A stretch of DNA of 64,000 bases from Croceibacterium_B sp963783195 (GCA_963783195.1 CAWAMV010000004.1:620001-684000), one strand, 5' to 3'; shown: positions 8,245-17,474, counted from the stretch's first letter. Notes: generated by a model not told the origin, from the letters alone. Made by a program: numbers and translations.

Positions 8245-9522
8245 ATGGCCACCAGCCACCGCGTCTCCCGCACCTCGCTCGCCGTGGCTGCCTTCTCGAC
8301 CGTGGTCGAATGGTACGATTTCACGCTCTACCTCTACTTCGCGACGGTCCTCGCGCGCGTTTTCTTCGGTGGCGGAGAGGGGGCGCTGGTGACCACGCTG
8401 ATGGGCTTTGCGCTGGCCTACCTGATGCGGCCCGTCGGCGCGGTGGTGTTCGGCCATATCGGCGATCGCTACGGCCGGCGGCCGATGCTGCTGATCTCGA
8501 TGGCGATCATGTCCTTCGCCATGCTTGTGACAGCCTTGCTGCCGACCTTCGGCCAGATCGGAATTGCCGCGGCCTGGCTGCTGTTCCTGCTGCGCTGCGT
8601 GATGGGATTCTCGGTCGGCGGCGAGTACACAGGCGTCATCGCCTACCTGCTGGAAGGGGCCGATCCGCGGAGGCGCGGCCTGATCGCCAGCCTGGCCGCG
8701 GCCGCCAGCGAGGTCGGCGCGCTCCTTGCCGTGGGCATCTCCGCGCTGACCGTCAGCCTGACGAGCGAGAGCGACCTTGCCAGCTGGGGCTGGCGAGTAC
8801 CGTTCCTGTTCGGCGCCGTTCTGGCCGGGGCGGTGTGGTTCGCCCGCGCATCGATGGAGGAATCGCCCGACTGGCTCGAGCTGCACGCCAACGAGGCGCT
8901 TCATGCCAACCCGGTGCATCACGCCGTCACGCAGCAGCGTGCAGCACTGGTCCGCGCCTTCGCCATCTCGGCGCTCGGCTCGATCACCTACTACGTGGGC
9001 ATCAGCTACGTGCCCGCCTTCCTCGACACGACCGGCTCGCTCGGCGAGGAAACCGCGCTGTGGCTTTCGACCATCGCGGCCGTCGCGGTGATCGCGGTGA
9101 CGCCGCTCGTCGGCCTGCTGAGCGATCGCTACGGCCGCAAGCCCGCCCTTGTGGTCATCGCCATCCTCTCGGCGGTGCTGCCGATCTCGCTTTTCACGCT
9201 CATGGCGGGCGGCACGGCGGGTGAGGCACTGCTCGGCGCGGTCGTGCTGGCGCTGGTTGCCGGCGGGATGAGCGCGGTCGGCGCCATTTCCTGCGGCGAG
9301 CAGTTCGACGAGGCGAGCCGCGCGAGCGGCCTGGGCCTCGGCTACACGCTGGCGACGGCGGTGTTCGGCGGACTTACCCCGTGGGCGGCGCAGGGACTGG
9401 TCGAGCGGACGGGCTGGCCCCAGGTGCCCGGGATCATGATCGCGGTCGTCGCCGTGGCGGCGCTGCCGGTATTCCTGACGATGCGCGAGACGCGGCCGGA
9501 AGCGCCGCCAATCCCCGCCTAG
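8245..9522 (+). CDS. MFS transporter, metabolite:H+ symporter-like
   Basis: A 425-residue protein with twelve predicted membrane helices. It has the MHS-subfamily opening STVVEWYDFTLYLYFA, the inter-helix motif GDRYGRRPMLL in the first half and its counterpart SDRYGRKPALV in the second. MHS members import organic acids, betaine or proline with protons; the substrate here cannot be told from sequence. No Shine-Dalgarno sequence is visible, but a TTGACC (8209-8214), 17-base spacer and CTAGGC (8232-8237) precede the ATG. The stop shares the palindrome CTAG with the stop of the convergent kinase gene. Confidence 0.88.
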   Translation: MATSHRVSRTSLAVAAFSTVVEWYDFTLYLYFATVLARVFFGGGEGALVTTLMGFALAYLMRPVGAVVFGHIGDRYGRRPMLLISMAIMSFAMLVTALLPTFGQIGIAAAWLLFLLRCVMGFSVGGEYTGVIAYLLEGADPRRRGLIASLAAAASEVGALLAVGISALTVSLTSESDLASWGWRVPFLFGAVLAGAVWFARASMEESPDWLELHANEALHANPVHHAVTQQRAALVRAFAISALGSITYYVGISYVPAFLDTTGSLGEETALWLSTIAAVAVIAVTPLVGLLSDRYGRKPALVVIAILSAVLPISLFTLMAGGTAGEALLGAVVLALVAGGMSAVGAISCGEQFDEASRASGLGLGYTLATAVFGGLTPWAAQGLVERTGWPQVPGIMIAVVAVAALPVFLTMRETRPEAPPIPA

Positions 9523-11027
9523 TCGCAGTCGCAGACCGCATCGGTCGACAGGGTGAGTTCGGCGACCATCCCCGTCGGCTCGAAGCGGCGCTCCCACGAT
9601 CCGCCGAGCTGGCCGGTGATGCTCATCTCGACCAGGCGCGAACCGAAGCCCGGCTCGCGCGATTCGGTCGGCGGTTTCCCGCCGTGCTCGGCCCAGGTGA
9701 GGTGGATCTTGTCGCCGGACTCGGTGAGGGTCAGCTCGACGCCGCCGTGATCGGACGCCAGCGCGCCGTACTTCGCCGAGTTCGTCGCCAGTTCGTGGAA
9801 CACCAGCGCGAGCGGGGTCGCCGCGCGGCTTCCCACCGGGCAGTCGTGGCCCGAGATCCTGACGCGCGACCGGTCGCCAGTGCCGTAGGGGGCGAAAAGT
9901 TCTGCCAGGAAGCCATGCAGGCTGTCGCGCGCCGTTCCGCTGGTCGCGCGGACGAAGTCATGCGCGCGGCCGAGCGCGCGAATTGTCTCGTTCAGCTCGT
10001 CGGCGAAGGGCTTGTGCTCCGGCTTCGTCCGCGCCGAGAGACTGATGAGCCCGGCAATCACCGCGAAGATGTTCTTGATGCGGTGGGACAGCTCGTTGGC
10101 CATGATCTCGCGCGCTTCGGACGCGGCGTAGAGATCATGAATGTCGACCGCCGTCCCGAACCAGCGGACGATCGTCCCGTCCTCGTCGCGCACGGGGACC
10201 GCGCGCGACATCATCCAGCGGTACTCCCCGTCGTGACGGCGCAGGCGATGCTCGATCTGGTACGTTTCCCCCGTGCGCAGCGAATGCTGCCAGGCCTCGG
10301 TCGCCTTGGGCCAATCCTCGGGGTGGAAGGACTTGCCTTCCTCGTCATCCGGATCGCCCGTGAACTCGACCATCTGCTGGTTGAAGTATTCGAACCGGCC
10401 CTGGGCATCGGCCGACCAGGCGATGGCGGGGATCGAATCGGCCAGTACGCGCAGTTGCGTCTCGCGCCGTTCCGCCTCGCGCTCGACCGCCAGCTGCTTT
10501 CGGTGGGACCGCAGGCGCAGCATCGCCGCGTTGGCCAGGACCTCGAGGCCATGGCGCTGCAGCGACGTAAGCCCGGCTGGCCGCGGTGAGCGGTCGAGCA
10601 CGGACAGCGTGCCGATCGCCACACCCTCGCGCGTGACGAGCGGGAAGCCGGCATAGAAGCGCACGAAAGGCTCGCCATGGACGTTGGGGTTGTCCGCCAG
10701 CCGCGGATCGAGCAGGGCGTCGGTTATCTCCACCAGGCCCCCGGCCGCGATGACCAACGGACAGAACGCCACGTCGCGCGAGATTTCCTGCAACGGCGCG
10801 CCGCCCTGCTGGACGAGGAAGCGGTCATACTCGGCGCCGGCCCTTGTCAGGGCAGCGACCGGCGCATCGCACAGCCTGGCCGCGAAATCGATGATCTGGG
10901 CCAGCTCGGGGTCGCCTTCGAGCGAATCGGGAGCATAGCTGGCGATGATGCGCAGATGCTCTTCCGACGGGGCGTCGGTCACCCGCGGGGCCGACTGCGC
11001 CGGCCGAGAGGTTTGCTTCGTTTCCAT
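9519..11027 (-). CDS. Sensor histidine kinase, GAF-PAS-HWE type
   Basis: A 502-residue soluble kinase counted from METKQTSRP at 11027; an upstream in-frame start at 11084 adds a poor 19-residue leader. An N-terminal GAF-like domain (about 30-180) is followed by a PAS domain (about 190-310, with EYRWMMSRAVPVRDEDG) and an HWE kinase core: phospho-acceptor region NELSHRIKNIFAV, then HELATNSAKYGAL and TWAEHGG, the residues that name the family. HWE kinases are common in Erythrobacter-type bacteria and often feed the general stress response or light sensing. The PAS lacks the NCRFLQ flavin cysteine motif of LOV domains, so light sensing is not supported. No transmembrane segment and no adjacent response regulator. 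Confidence 0.9.
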   Translation of the reverse strand: METKQTSRPAQSAPRVTDAPSEEHLRIIASYAPDSLEGDPELAQIIDFAARLCDAPVAALTRAGAEYDRFLVQQGGAPLQEISRDVAFCPLVIAAGGLVEITDALLDPRLADNPNVHGEPFVRFYAGFPLVTREGVAIGTLSVLDRSPRPAGLTSLQRHGLEVLANAAMLRLRSHRKQLAVEREAERRETQLRVLADSIPAIAWSADAQGRFEYFNQQMVEFTGDPDDEEGKSFHPEDWPKATEAWQHSLRTGETYQIEHRLRRHDGEYRWMMSRAVPVRDEDGTIVRWFGTAVDIHDLYAASEAREIMANELSHRIKNIFAVIAGLISLSARTKPEHKPFADELNETIRALGRAHDFVRATSGTARDSLHGFLAELFAPYGTGDRSRVRISGHDCPVGSRAATPLALVFHELATNSAKYGALASDHGGVELTLTESGDKIHLTWAEHGGKPPTESREPGFGSRLVEMSITGQLGGSWERRFEPTGMVAELTLSTDAVCDCD

Positions 11028-11161
11028 GTCGGGCCCGTCAGCTCGCGAGGTAGCGGGGAATCTCCGGCGAAGAAAGCAAAACACGTAAACTACTTACACG
11101 CGCAACCGGTTTGCGCCGCCGCACGGGCCCCGCTATGCGCCGGCGGGAAAGGGACAACCTG

Positions 11162-12334
11162 ATGCGCGCCACGCCTGACTTCGATTTCGGCCTCTCGGAA
11201 GAGGCCCAGATGATTCGCGAGACCGTCGGCCGCTTCGCGGACGAGCGGATCGCCCCGCTGGCGGAGGAGATCGACCGGGAGGATCGCTTCCCGCGCGAGC
11301 TGTGGACCGAGATGGGCGAACTGGGCCTGCACGGCATTACCGTGAAGGAAGAGGACGGCGGTCTCGGCCTCGGCTACCTGGAGCACGTCATCGCGGTCGA
11401 GGAAGTGAGCCGCGCAAGCGCCTCGGTCGGCCTCAGCTACGGCGCGCACTCCAACCTGTGCGTCAACCAGATCGCCCGCTGGGGCGATGCCGGGCAGAAG
11501 GCGAAGTACCTGCCCAAGCTGATCAGCGGCGAGCACGTCGGCGCGCTTGCCATGAGCGAGCCGGGTGCCGGATCGGACGTCGTCTCGATGAAGCTCAAGG
11601 CCGAGGCCGTGCCCAAGGAGCAAGGGGGCGGTTACGTGCTCAACGGGACCAAGTTCTGGATCACCAACGGGCACTACGCAGAAACCGTTGTGGTTTATGG
11701 CAAGACCGATGCGGGCGCAGGCAGCAAGGGCATCACGACCTTCTTGGTCGAGAAGGGCTTCGACGGCTACGCCGCGGGCCAGAAGATCGGCAAGATGGGC
11801 ATGCGCGGCAGCCCGACCAGCGAGCTGGTGTTCGACGACTGCCACGTGCCCGACGAGAACGTGCTTGGCGGCGTGGGGCAGGGGGTGAAGGTGCTGATGA
11901 GCGGGCTCGACTACGAGCGCGTGGTGCTCTCCGGCGTCCAGCTCGGCATCATGCAGGCCTGCCTCGACACGGTGATCCCCTACGTTCGCGAGCGGACCCA
12001 GTTCGGCAAGCCGATCGGCGCGTTCCAGCTGATTCAGGCCAAGGTCGCGGACATGTACGTGGCGCTGCAATCGGCGCGCGCCTATTCCTATGCCGTGGCC
12101 AAGGCCTGCGATGCCGGCCGCACGACCCGGTTCGACGCGGCGGGAGCGATCCTGCTCGCGAGCGAGAACGCCTTCCGCGCCGCGGGCGAGGCGATCCAGG
12201 CGCTCGGCGGGGCGGGCTACACCACCGACTGGCCGGTCGAACGCTACCTGCGCGACGCCAAGCTGCTCGACATCGGCGCCGGGACAAACGAGATCCGCCG
12301 CATGCTGATCGGACGCGAGCTGATCGGGGTGTAG
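11162..12334 (+). CDS. ivd: Isovaleryl-CoA dehydrogenase
   Basis: A 390-residue acyl-CoA dehydrogenase starting MRATPDFDFGL at 11162 with a GGAAAGGGA ribosome site. It oxidises isovaleryl-CoA to 3-methylcrotonyl-CoA in leucine breakdown, using FAD and passing electrons to ETF. Conserved blocks include AMSEPGAGSDVVSM and TKFWITNG (flavin binding) and the IVD-type GLDYERVVLSG, whose glutamate occupies the position of the catalytic base typical of isovaleryl dehydrogenases. The C-terminal half has QALGGAGYTTDWPVERY. Methylcrotonoyl-CoA carboxylase beta follows 2.3 kb downstream on the same strand, supporting the pathway call. Confidence 0.92.
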   Translation: MRATPDFDFGLSEEAQMIRETVGRFADERIAPLAEEIDREDRFPRELWTEMGELGLHGITVKEEDGGLGLGYLEHVIAVEEVSRASASVGLSYGAHSNLCVNQIARWGDAGQKAKYLPKLISGEHVGALAMSEPGAGSDVVSMKLKAEAVPKEQGGGYVLNGTKFWITNGHYAETVVVYGKTDAGAGSKGITTFLVEKGFDGYAAGQKIGKMGMRGSPTSELVFDDCHVPDENVLGGVGQGVKVLMSGLDYERVVLSGVQLGIMQACLDTVIPYVRERTQFGKPIGAFQLIQAKVADMYVALQSARAYSYAVAKACDAGRTTRFDAAGAILLASENAFRAAGEAIQALGGAGYTTDWPVERYLRDAKLLDIGAGTNEIRRMLIGRELIGV

Positions 12335-12449
12335 GAGCTCCCCTGCCGCGATACGGGGACGGAGCCGGGGTGCTGCGACACTTCAATACTCGACATCGCC
12401 CGCCGAATTCCGGACAAGGTCATCCTGATTCCTTGGGAGGGGACACAGG

Positions 12450-13472
12450 ATGAAACATCTGCTCACCGCGCTGGCCGCCGGATCCATGGCGTTCCTGGCG
12501 CTCGCCGCATCGCCCGCCGCCGCGCAGGACAAGGCGCGCCTGACCTGGGCCACGATGCACAGCCCGGCGATGGAGGGAAACAGCGAGGGCAACAGCGCCG
12601 ACCGCACCGTCCTCGTCGTCACGCCGCCGGGATACGACGAGCATCCGAACAAGCATTACCCGGTGGTCTATTTCCTCCACGGCTACTGGGCCACGCCGCA
12701 GATGTACCAGGACATGGCCAAGTTCGAGGAGGCCGTGCAGGGCGCGGCGGCCGACGGCAACGAGGTGATCCTCGTCATGCCCGATGGCCATTCCAAGCTG
12801 AAGGGCGGATTCTATTCCAACTCGCCGACGGTCGGGAACTACCAGGACATGGTCGGCAAGGATCTCGTCGCCTGGGTCGACAGGACCTACCGCTCGATTC
12901 CCGAACGTGGCGCGCGCGGGCTGTCGGGCCATTCGATGGGCGGATACGGCACGCTGCGCATCGGCATGACCTATCCCGAGACCTTCGACAGTCTCTTCGT
13001 GATGAGCGCCTGCTGCCTCTCGCCCATGAGCGTCACGCCCGACGCGCTGGAAAAGGCCGCGGCGATGACCGACGACGACGTTGCCAAGGCGGACTTCGGC
13101 GGTTTGGCCGGCGTATCGACGCTGGCGACCTGGGCGCCCGACCCGCACAACCCGCCGCTCTACATCGACACGAGCATGACCGATGAAGGCAAGGTCGATC
13201 CGCTGGTCAATGCCAAGCTCGCCGCCAACGCGATGCTCGCCTGGGTGCCGAGCCACCTGCAGGCATTGAAGAGCTTCGACGCCGTGGCGCTCGACATCGG
13301 GACCAAGGACTTCTTGCTCGCGCAGAACGAACAGCTCCACGACGAGCTGACCCGCTTCGGGGTCGATCATTCGTGGACCACCTACGACGGCGATCACGGC
13401 AACCGCATCGCCGCCCGCATTCGCAGCGAACTGCTGCCCTTCTTTGCCAATCACCTGGAGAAAGCCCGCTGA
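12450..13472 (+). CDS. Secreted alpha/beta-hydrolase (esterase D/feruloyl-esterase-like), first of tandem pair
   Basis: A 340-residue protein with a Sec signal peptide (cleavage probably after PAAAQ near residue 24), so it acts in the periplasm or outside. A HGYWAT oxyanion loop and the nucleophile elbow GHSMGGYG identify an esterase of the PF00756 type. The acid and histidine lie in the C-terminal third (the likely histidine is in GDHGNRI). A marked ribosome site, GGGAGGGGACACAGG, precedes ATG 12450. It is a close paralogue of the next gene, sharing the segment EGNSEGNSADR and a double-cysteine patch (SACCLSPM). Substrate unknown. It sits between two leucine-degradation genes, but no link to that pathway is evident. 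Confidence 0.85.
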   Translation: MKHLLTALAAGSMAFLALAASPAAAQDKARLTWATMHSPAMEGNSEGNSADRTVLVVTPPGYDEHPNKHYPVVYFLHGYWATPQMYQDMAKFEEAVQGAAADGNEVILVMPDGHSKLKGGFYSNSPTVGNYQDMVGKDLVAWVDRTYRSIPERGARGLSGHSMGGYGTLRIGMTYPETFDSLFVMSACCLSPMSVTPDALEKAAAMTDDDVAKADFGGLAGVSTLATWAPDPHNPPLYIDTSMTDEGKVDPLVNAKLAANAMLAWVPSHLQALKSFDAVALDIGTKDFLLAQNEQLHDELTRFGVDHSWTTYDGDHGNRIAARIRSELLPFFANHLEKAR

Positions 13473-14563
13473 TGCGTATTCTGGCCGCCGCCCTCGCTCT
13501 CACTGCCACAGCCACCGCGATGACGCCTGCCTTCGCGCAGCAGGGCGGCGGGAGCGCAGGAGGACCGCCCGCCGGGCGCCCGGCGTTCGTCAACATCACC
13601 GCGCCCGCGCCGACCATCCCGGCGGGGATCACGGTCGAGGCGCCCAAGGTCCACGGCAAGTCGCTCGAAGGAAACCTCGAGGGCAACAGCGCCGACCGTG
13701 AGGTCATGGTCGTGCTGCCGCCCAGCTACGGCAAGGAGCCGAACCGCCGCTACCCGGTGGTCTACTACCTGCACGGCTTCGCCATCGATGGGCGCAACTT
13801 CTATAACTACATGAAGGTGCCCGAGGCGGTCGCGGCCAATGCGGCCAAGGGCAACGAGTTCATCGTCGTGGTGCCCGATACCCTCACCAAGATGGGAGGA
13901 TCGATGTATTCCGATTCGGTCACGACGGGCAATTTCCGCGAGTTTGTGGCCAAGGACCTCGTCAGCTACGTCGACAGCCATTACCGCACGATCGCCAAGC
14001 CCGCCGGGCGCGGCCTCGCCGGGCATTCGATGGGCGGTTACGGCACCTGGGTCACGGCGATGAGCTACCCCGGCGTGTTCGACGCGATCTGGGCCCAGAG
14101 CGCCTGCTGCGTCTCGCCGCGCGGTGAAACGGTCGAGAGCGCCACGGCGATGGGCGCGGTGCCCTACGAAGGCGTCGACCAGTCCGGCTTCGGCATGCGC
14201 GCCGGTCTCGCCTCGATGACCGCCTGGAGTCCCAATCCGAAGAACCCCCCGTTTTACGCCGATTTTCCGCTGGGAGCGGACGGGAAGGTGGACGAACTCG
14301 TCATCGCCAAGTGGGCCAACAACTCGCCGCTGGCGATGGTCCCGAGCCATGTCGACGCGCTCAAGAGCTACAAGGCGATCGCCTCGGACGTGGGCGACAA
14401 GGACGGGCTCAATGCGCAGGACAAGGCGCTGAGCGAGGAGATTGCCTCATTCGGCATCGCCAACTCGTTCGAGATCTATCCCGGCACCCACACCGACCAC
14501 ATTGGCGAGCGCTTTTCCGCCCTGGTCCTGCCGTACTTCGCCAAGCACCTGCAGATGAAGTGA
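13472..14563 (+). CDS. Secreted alpha/beta-hydrolase, second of tandem paralogous pair
   Basis: A 363-residue secreted esterase-fold protein, starting MRILAAALALT at 13472. The start overlaps the stop of the previous gene by one base (TGATG), which implies translational coupling. A signal peptide ends near FAQQ. A glycine/proline-rich linker (about 25-60) is followed by the hydrolase domain with YLHGFAIDG, the elbow GHSMGGYGTW, SACCVSPRG and a C-terminal GTHTDHIGERF that probably supplies the histidine. It shares SLEGNLEGNSADRE with its neighbour, pointing to a tandem duplication with an added linker. Substrate not identifiable. Confidence 0.85.
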   Translation: MRILAAALALTATATAMTPAFAQQGGGSAGGPPAGRPAFVNITAPAPTIPAGITVEAPKVHGKSLEGNLEGNSADREVMVVLPPSYGKEPNRRYPVVYYLHGFAIDGRNFYNYMKVPEAVAANAAKGNEFIVVVPDTLTKMGGSMYSDSVTTGNFREFVAKDLVSYVDSHYRTIAKPAGRGLAGHSMGGYGTWVTAMSYPGVFDAIWAQSACCVSPRGETVESATAMGAVPYEGVDQSGFGMRAGLASMTAWSPNPKNPPFYADFPLGADGKVDELVIAKWANNSPLAMVPSHVDALKSYKAIASDVGDKDGLNAQDKALSEEIASFGIANSFEIYPGTHTDHIGERFSALVLPYFAKHLQMK

Positions 14564-14641
14564 CACTACGGCGCTTGGCCTTCCCGGCGCAGGCGTCTAG
14601 TCACGCCTGAAACCGGTTCATTGGGAAGGACAGCGCCGCGC

Positions 14642-16243
14642 ATGAGCGGACCAGCACTCGACACCAAGCTCGACCTCGACAGCACCGAAGCCAAAGCCCG
14701 CGCGGCGCACAACCGTGCACTGGCCGAGGAACTGCGGGCAAGGGTGGCGCAAGCCGCGCTCGGCGGGTCGGAGAAATCGCGCCAGCGCCATGTCGCCCGC
14801 GGCAAGCTGCTGCCGCGCGAGCGGGTCGAACGGCTGCTCGATCCCGGCTCGCCTTTCCTCGAGATCGGTCAACTCGCCGCCAACGGGATGTATGAAGGCG
14901 ATGTTGCGGGCGCCTCGATGATCGCGGGCATCGGGCGCGTGTCGGGCCGGCAGGTAATGATCGCGGCCAACGATGCCACGGTGAAGGGCGGCAGCTACTA
15001 TCCGATGACCGTGAAAAAGCACCTGCGGGCCCAGGAAATCGCCCGCGAGAACCGGCTGCCGTGCATCTACCTGGTCGACAGCGGCGGGGCCAACCTGCCC
15101 TACCAGGCCGAGGTCTTTCCCGACCGCGAGCACTTCGGGCGCATCTTCTACAACCAGGCGCAGATGAGCGCCGAGCGCATTCCGCAGATCGCCTGCGTGA
15201 TGGGCAGCTGCACCGCCGGCGGCGCCTACGTGCCTGCGATGAGCGACGAGAGCGTCATCGTGCGCGAGCAAGGCACGATCTTCCTCGCCGGGCCGCCGCT
15301 GGTGAAGGCTGCGACGGGCGAGGAGATCAGCGCCGAGGACCTTGGCGGCGGCGACCTCCACGCAAGGAAGTCGGGCGTGGTCGATCACCTCGCCGAGAAC
15401 GACGAGCATGCGCTGACCGTCGTACGCGACATCGTCAGCCATCTCGGTGCGAACGAGAAGGCGAAGCTCGACGTCCGCGAACCGCGTCCGCCGAAGTTCG
15501 ATGCCGAGGAGATCTACTCGATCGTGCCGGAGGACGTGCGCGCGCCGTACGACGTGCACGAGATCATCGCGCGCCTCGTCGACGGCAGCGAGTTCCACGA
15601 GTTCAAGGCGCATTATGGCAGTACGCTCGTCTGCGGGTTCGCTCATGTCTGGGGCGTGCCGGTGGCGATCCTGGCCAACAACGGCGTGCTGTTTTCCGAA
15701 AGCGCGGTGAAGGGGGCGCATTTCATCGAGCTCGCCTGCCAGCGCGGCATTCCGCTGCTGTTCCTGCAGAACATTTCCGGCTTCATGGTCGGCGGCAAGT
15801 ACGAGGCGGAGGGCATCGCCAAGCACGGCGCCAAGCTGGTGACCGCCGTTGCCACCGCGCAGGTGCCGAAGATTACCGTGGTCATCGGCGGCAGCTTCGG
15901 GGCGGGCAACTACGGAATGTGCGGGCGCGCCTATTCCCCGCGCTTCCTGTTCACTTGGCCCAATGCGCGGATCAGCGTGATGGGCGGCGAACAGGCGGCG
16001 AGCGTGCTGGCCACCGTTCACCGCGACGCCGACAGCTGGAGCGCCGAGGAGGCGGAGGCCTTCAAGGCCCCGATCCGCGAGACGTACGAGAGCGAGGGCA
16101 ACCCTTACTACGCCACCGCCCGCGTGTGGGACGACGGCGTGATCGACCCGGTCCAGACCCGCGACGTCCTTGGCCTGGCGCTCGCCGCCACGCTCGAAGC
16201 CCCCATCCCCGAGCAGCCGAAATTCGGCGTATTCAGGATGTGA
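14642..16243 (+). CDS. mccB: Methylcrotonoyl-CoA carboxylase, carboxyltransferase (beta) subunit
   Basis: A 533-residue carboxyltransferase. It transfers CO2 from biotin to 3-methylcrotonyl-CoA, giving 3-methylglutaconyl-CoA, the step after isovaleryl-CoA dehydrogenase in leucine degradation. The two crotonase-like halves are visible: LVDSGGANLPYQAEVFPDRE and MGSCTAGGAYVPAMSDE in the first, then NNGVLFSESAVKGAHFIELACQRG, FLQNISGFMVG and SFGAGNYGMCGRAY in the second. The SGGANLP and SAVKGAHFI patterns match MCC beta rather than propionyl-CoA carboxylase. The biotin-carrying alpha subunit is not next to it; a small acyltransferase overlaps its stop instead. Confidence 0.93.
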   Translation: MSGPALDTKLDLDSTEAKARAAHNRALAEELRARVAQAALGGSEKSRQRHVARGKLLPRERVERLLDPGSPFLEIGQLAANGMYEGDVAGASMIAGIGRVSGRQVMIAANDATVKGGSYYPMTVKKHLRAQEIARENRLPCIYLVDSGGANLPYQAEVFPDREHFGRIFYNQAQMSAERIPQIACVMGSCTAGGAYVPAMSDESVIVREQGTIFLAGPPLVKAATGEEISAEDLGGGDLHARKSGVVDHLAENDEHALTVVRDIVSHLGANEKAKLDVREPRPPKFDAEEIYSIVPEDVRAPYDVHEIIARLVDGSEFHEFKAHYGSTLVCGFAHVWGVPVAILANNGVLFSESAVKGAHFIELACQRGIPLLFLQNISGFMVGGKYEAEGIAKHGAKLVTAVATAQVPKITVVIGGSFGAGNYGMCGRAYSPRFLFTWPNARISVMGGEQAASVLATVHRDADSWSAEEAEAFKAPIRETYESEGNPYYATARVWDDGVIDPVQTRDVLGLALAATLEAPIPEQPKFGVFRM

Positions 16244-16848
16244 GCGCGACACCCACTGTCCTCTCCCGGGCCGTCGAGCGCATTCTCCTCGGGCTCTATG
16301 GCTGGAAGGACTGGCGGCTCGAGGGCGGCCCACCCGGCCTCGCCAAGTTCGTCATCGTCGGTGCGCCGCATACCTCGAACTGGGACTTCGTGTTCTTCAT
16401 CGGCGCGACGAACGAACTGGGGATCCGGCCCAGCTTCCTCGGCAAGCACACCTTGTTCAAATGGCCGATCGCGCGCTTCATGCGCGACATGGGTGGCATC
16501 GCGGTCGACCGGTCCAGGCGCGGATCGAACTACGTCGAGCAGGTTGCTGCCGCATTCGCCGCGGCCGACGGCCTGGCCCTGGTCATCGCGCCCGAGGGGA
16601 GCCGCAGCAGCGCCGGGCGCTGGCGCTCGGGTTTCTGGCATATCGCCCGCGCGGCCGGGGTGCCGATCGTCCCGGCCTGGGTCGATCATGCCAGGATGGT
16701 CGGCGGTATCGGCGAGCCGATCTGGCCGAGCGACGACTTCGCCGCCGACCTGGCGCGACTGGCGGCGTTCTATCGCGAGCGTCTGCCCCTTTGCCCCCGC
16801 TTCGATCACGTCGCCGATGTGGCGGACCGAGACTCCGATCGCCGATAA
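16240..16848 (+). CDS. 1-acylglycerol-3-phosphate acyltransferase-like (PlsC family)
   Basis: A 202-residue protein read from GTG 16240, which overlaps the mccB stop (GTGA). The acyltransferase motif APHTSNWDF is the NHxxxxD-type box in a short PlsC-like variant. FLGKHTLFKWP, GGIAVDRS and APEGSRSS correspond to acceptor-binding blocks II and III. The family moves acyl chains onto lysophosphatidic acid or related acceptors at the inner membrane. Coupling to mccB is positional only. No ATG start is available in a suitable place. Confidence 0.85.
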   Translation: MSATPTVLSRAVERILLGLYGWKDWRLEGGPPGLAKFVIVGAPHTSNWDFVFFIGATNELGIRPSFLGKHTLFKWPIARFMRDMGGIAVDRSRRGSNYVEQVAAAFAAADGLALVIAPEGSRSSAGRWRSGFWHIARAAGVPIVPAWVDHARMVGGIGEPIWPSDDFAADLARLAAFYRERLPLCPRFDHVADVADRDSDRR

Positions 16849-16922
16849 CAGGCATCCCCGCCTTTTCTGAGCGCGCGGGCTTCCCCCACAACGCTTAGCA
16901 TCCTAGTAATCGCAAAACGGGG

Positions 16923-16938
16923 CGCACCGACAGGTGCG
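16923..16938. promoter_or_regulatory. Inverted repeat CGCACC-N4-GGTGCG upstream of the MarR gene
   Basis: A perfect six-base inverted repeat with a four-base centre lies 17 bases before the GTG start of the MarR-type regulator. Its 16-base size fits a MarR dimer site, so autoregulation is a reasonable inference. Confidence 0.45.
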
Positions 16939-16955
16939 AGACAGGCGAACACGAC

Positions 16956-17474
16956 GTGGAGAAAAGCGGAACCGGGCTGCGCGAGCCGGACAAGCGGGAG
17001 CATTTCTCGCTCTATCGCGACGACAAGTACCCACCGGACATTCGGCTCACGGTCCTGCTCGTCCTCGTCGCGCGGCGCTGGCGGTCCCTGCTCGACGAGC
17101 GCCTGCGGCCGTCCGGGCAATCGAGCGCGCGGATGGAGGCCCTGAGCGCGATCTTCAACTCGCCCGGTCCGCGCCCGCAGGTCGCCATCGCCAATCGCCT
17201 GCGGATCGAAGGCCCCACTCTGACCCGGATGATCGATACGCTCGAAAAGGACGGGCTGGTCGACCGCCTGCCCGACCCGGCCGACCGGCGCACCAAGCAG
17301 CTGCGCCTGACCGACGAGGGCGAGACGGCACTGGAGGACATCCTCACCACGGTCGAGGAGCATCGCGCGCGTTTGCTGGCGGGCGCCGATCCCAGGACCC
17401 TCACCATGGTGAACGATTTCCTCACCGAACTGCTCGAACGGCTCGACACCGGGCTGCCGCGGGACCAGGGCTGA
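16956..17474 (+). CDS. MarR-family transcriptional regulator
   Basis: A 172-residue winged-helix regulator starting at GTG 16956 (MEKSGTGLREPD). The core contains ARMEALSAIFNSPGPRPQVAIANRLRIEGPTLTRMIDTLEKDGLV read as helix-turn-helix, then the wing DPADRRTKQLRLTDEG, whose DxRxxxxxLT signature is diagnostic of MarR proteins. Ligand unknown. It precedes trxB by 65 bases on the same strand and has a 16-base palindrome just upstream that may be its operator. Confidence 0.9.
   Translation: MEKSGTGLREPDKREHFSLYRDDKYPPDIRLTVLLVLVARRWRSLLDERLRPSGQSSARMEALSAIFNSPGPRPQVAIANRLRIEGPTLTRMIDTLEKDGLVDRLPDPADRRTKQLRLTDEGETALEDILTTVEEHRARLLAGADPRTLTMVNDFLTELLERLDTGLPRDQG

Noticed and set aside
10100..10400. 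LOV (blue-light) domain in the HWE kinase
   Set aside because: The PAS lacks the NCRFLQ-type flavin-binding cysteine motif.
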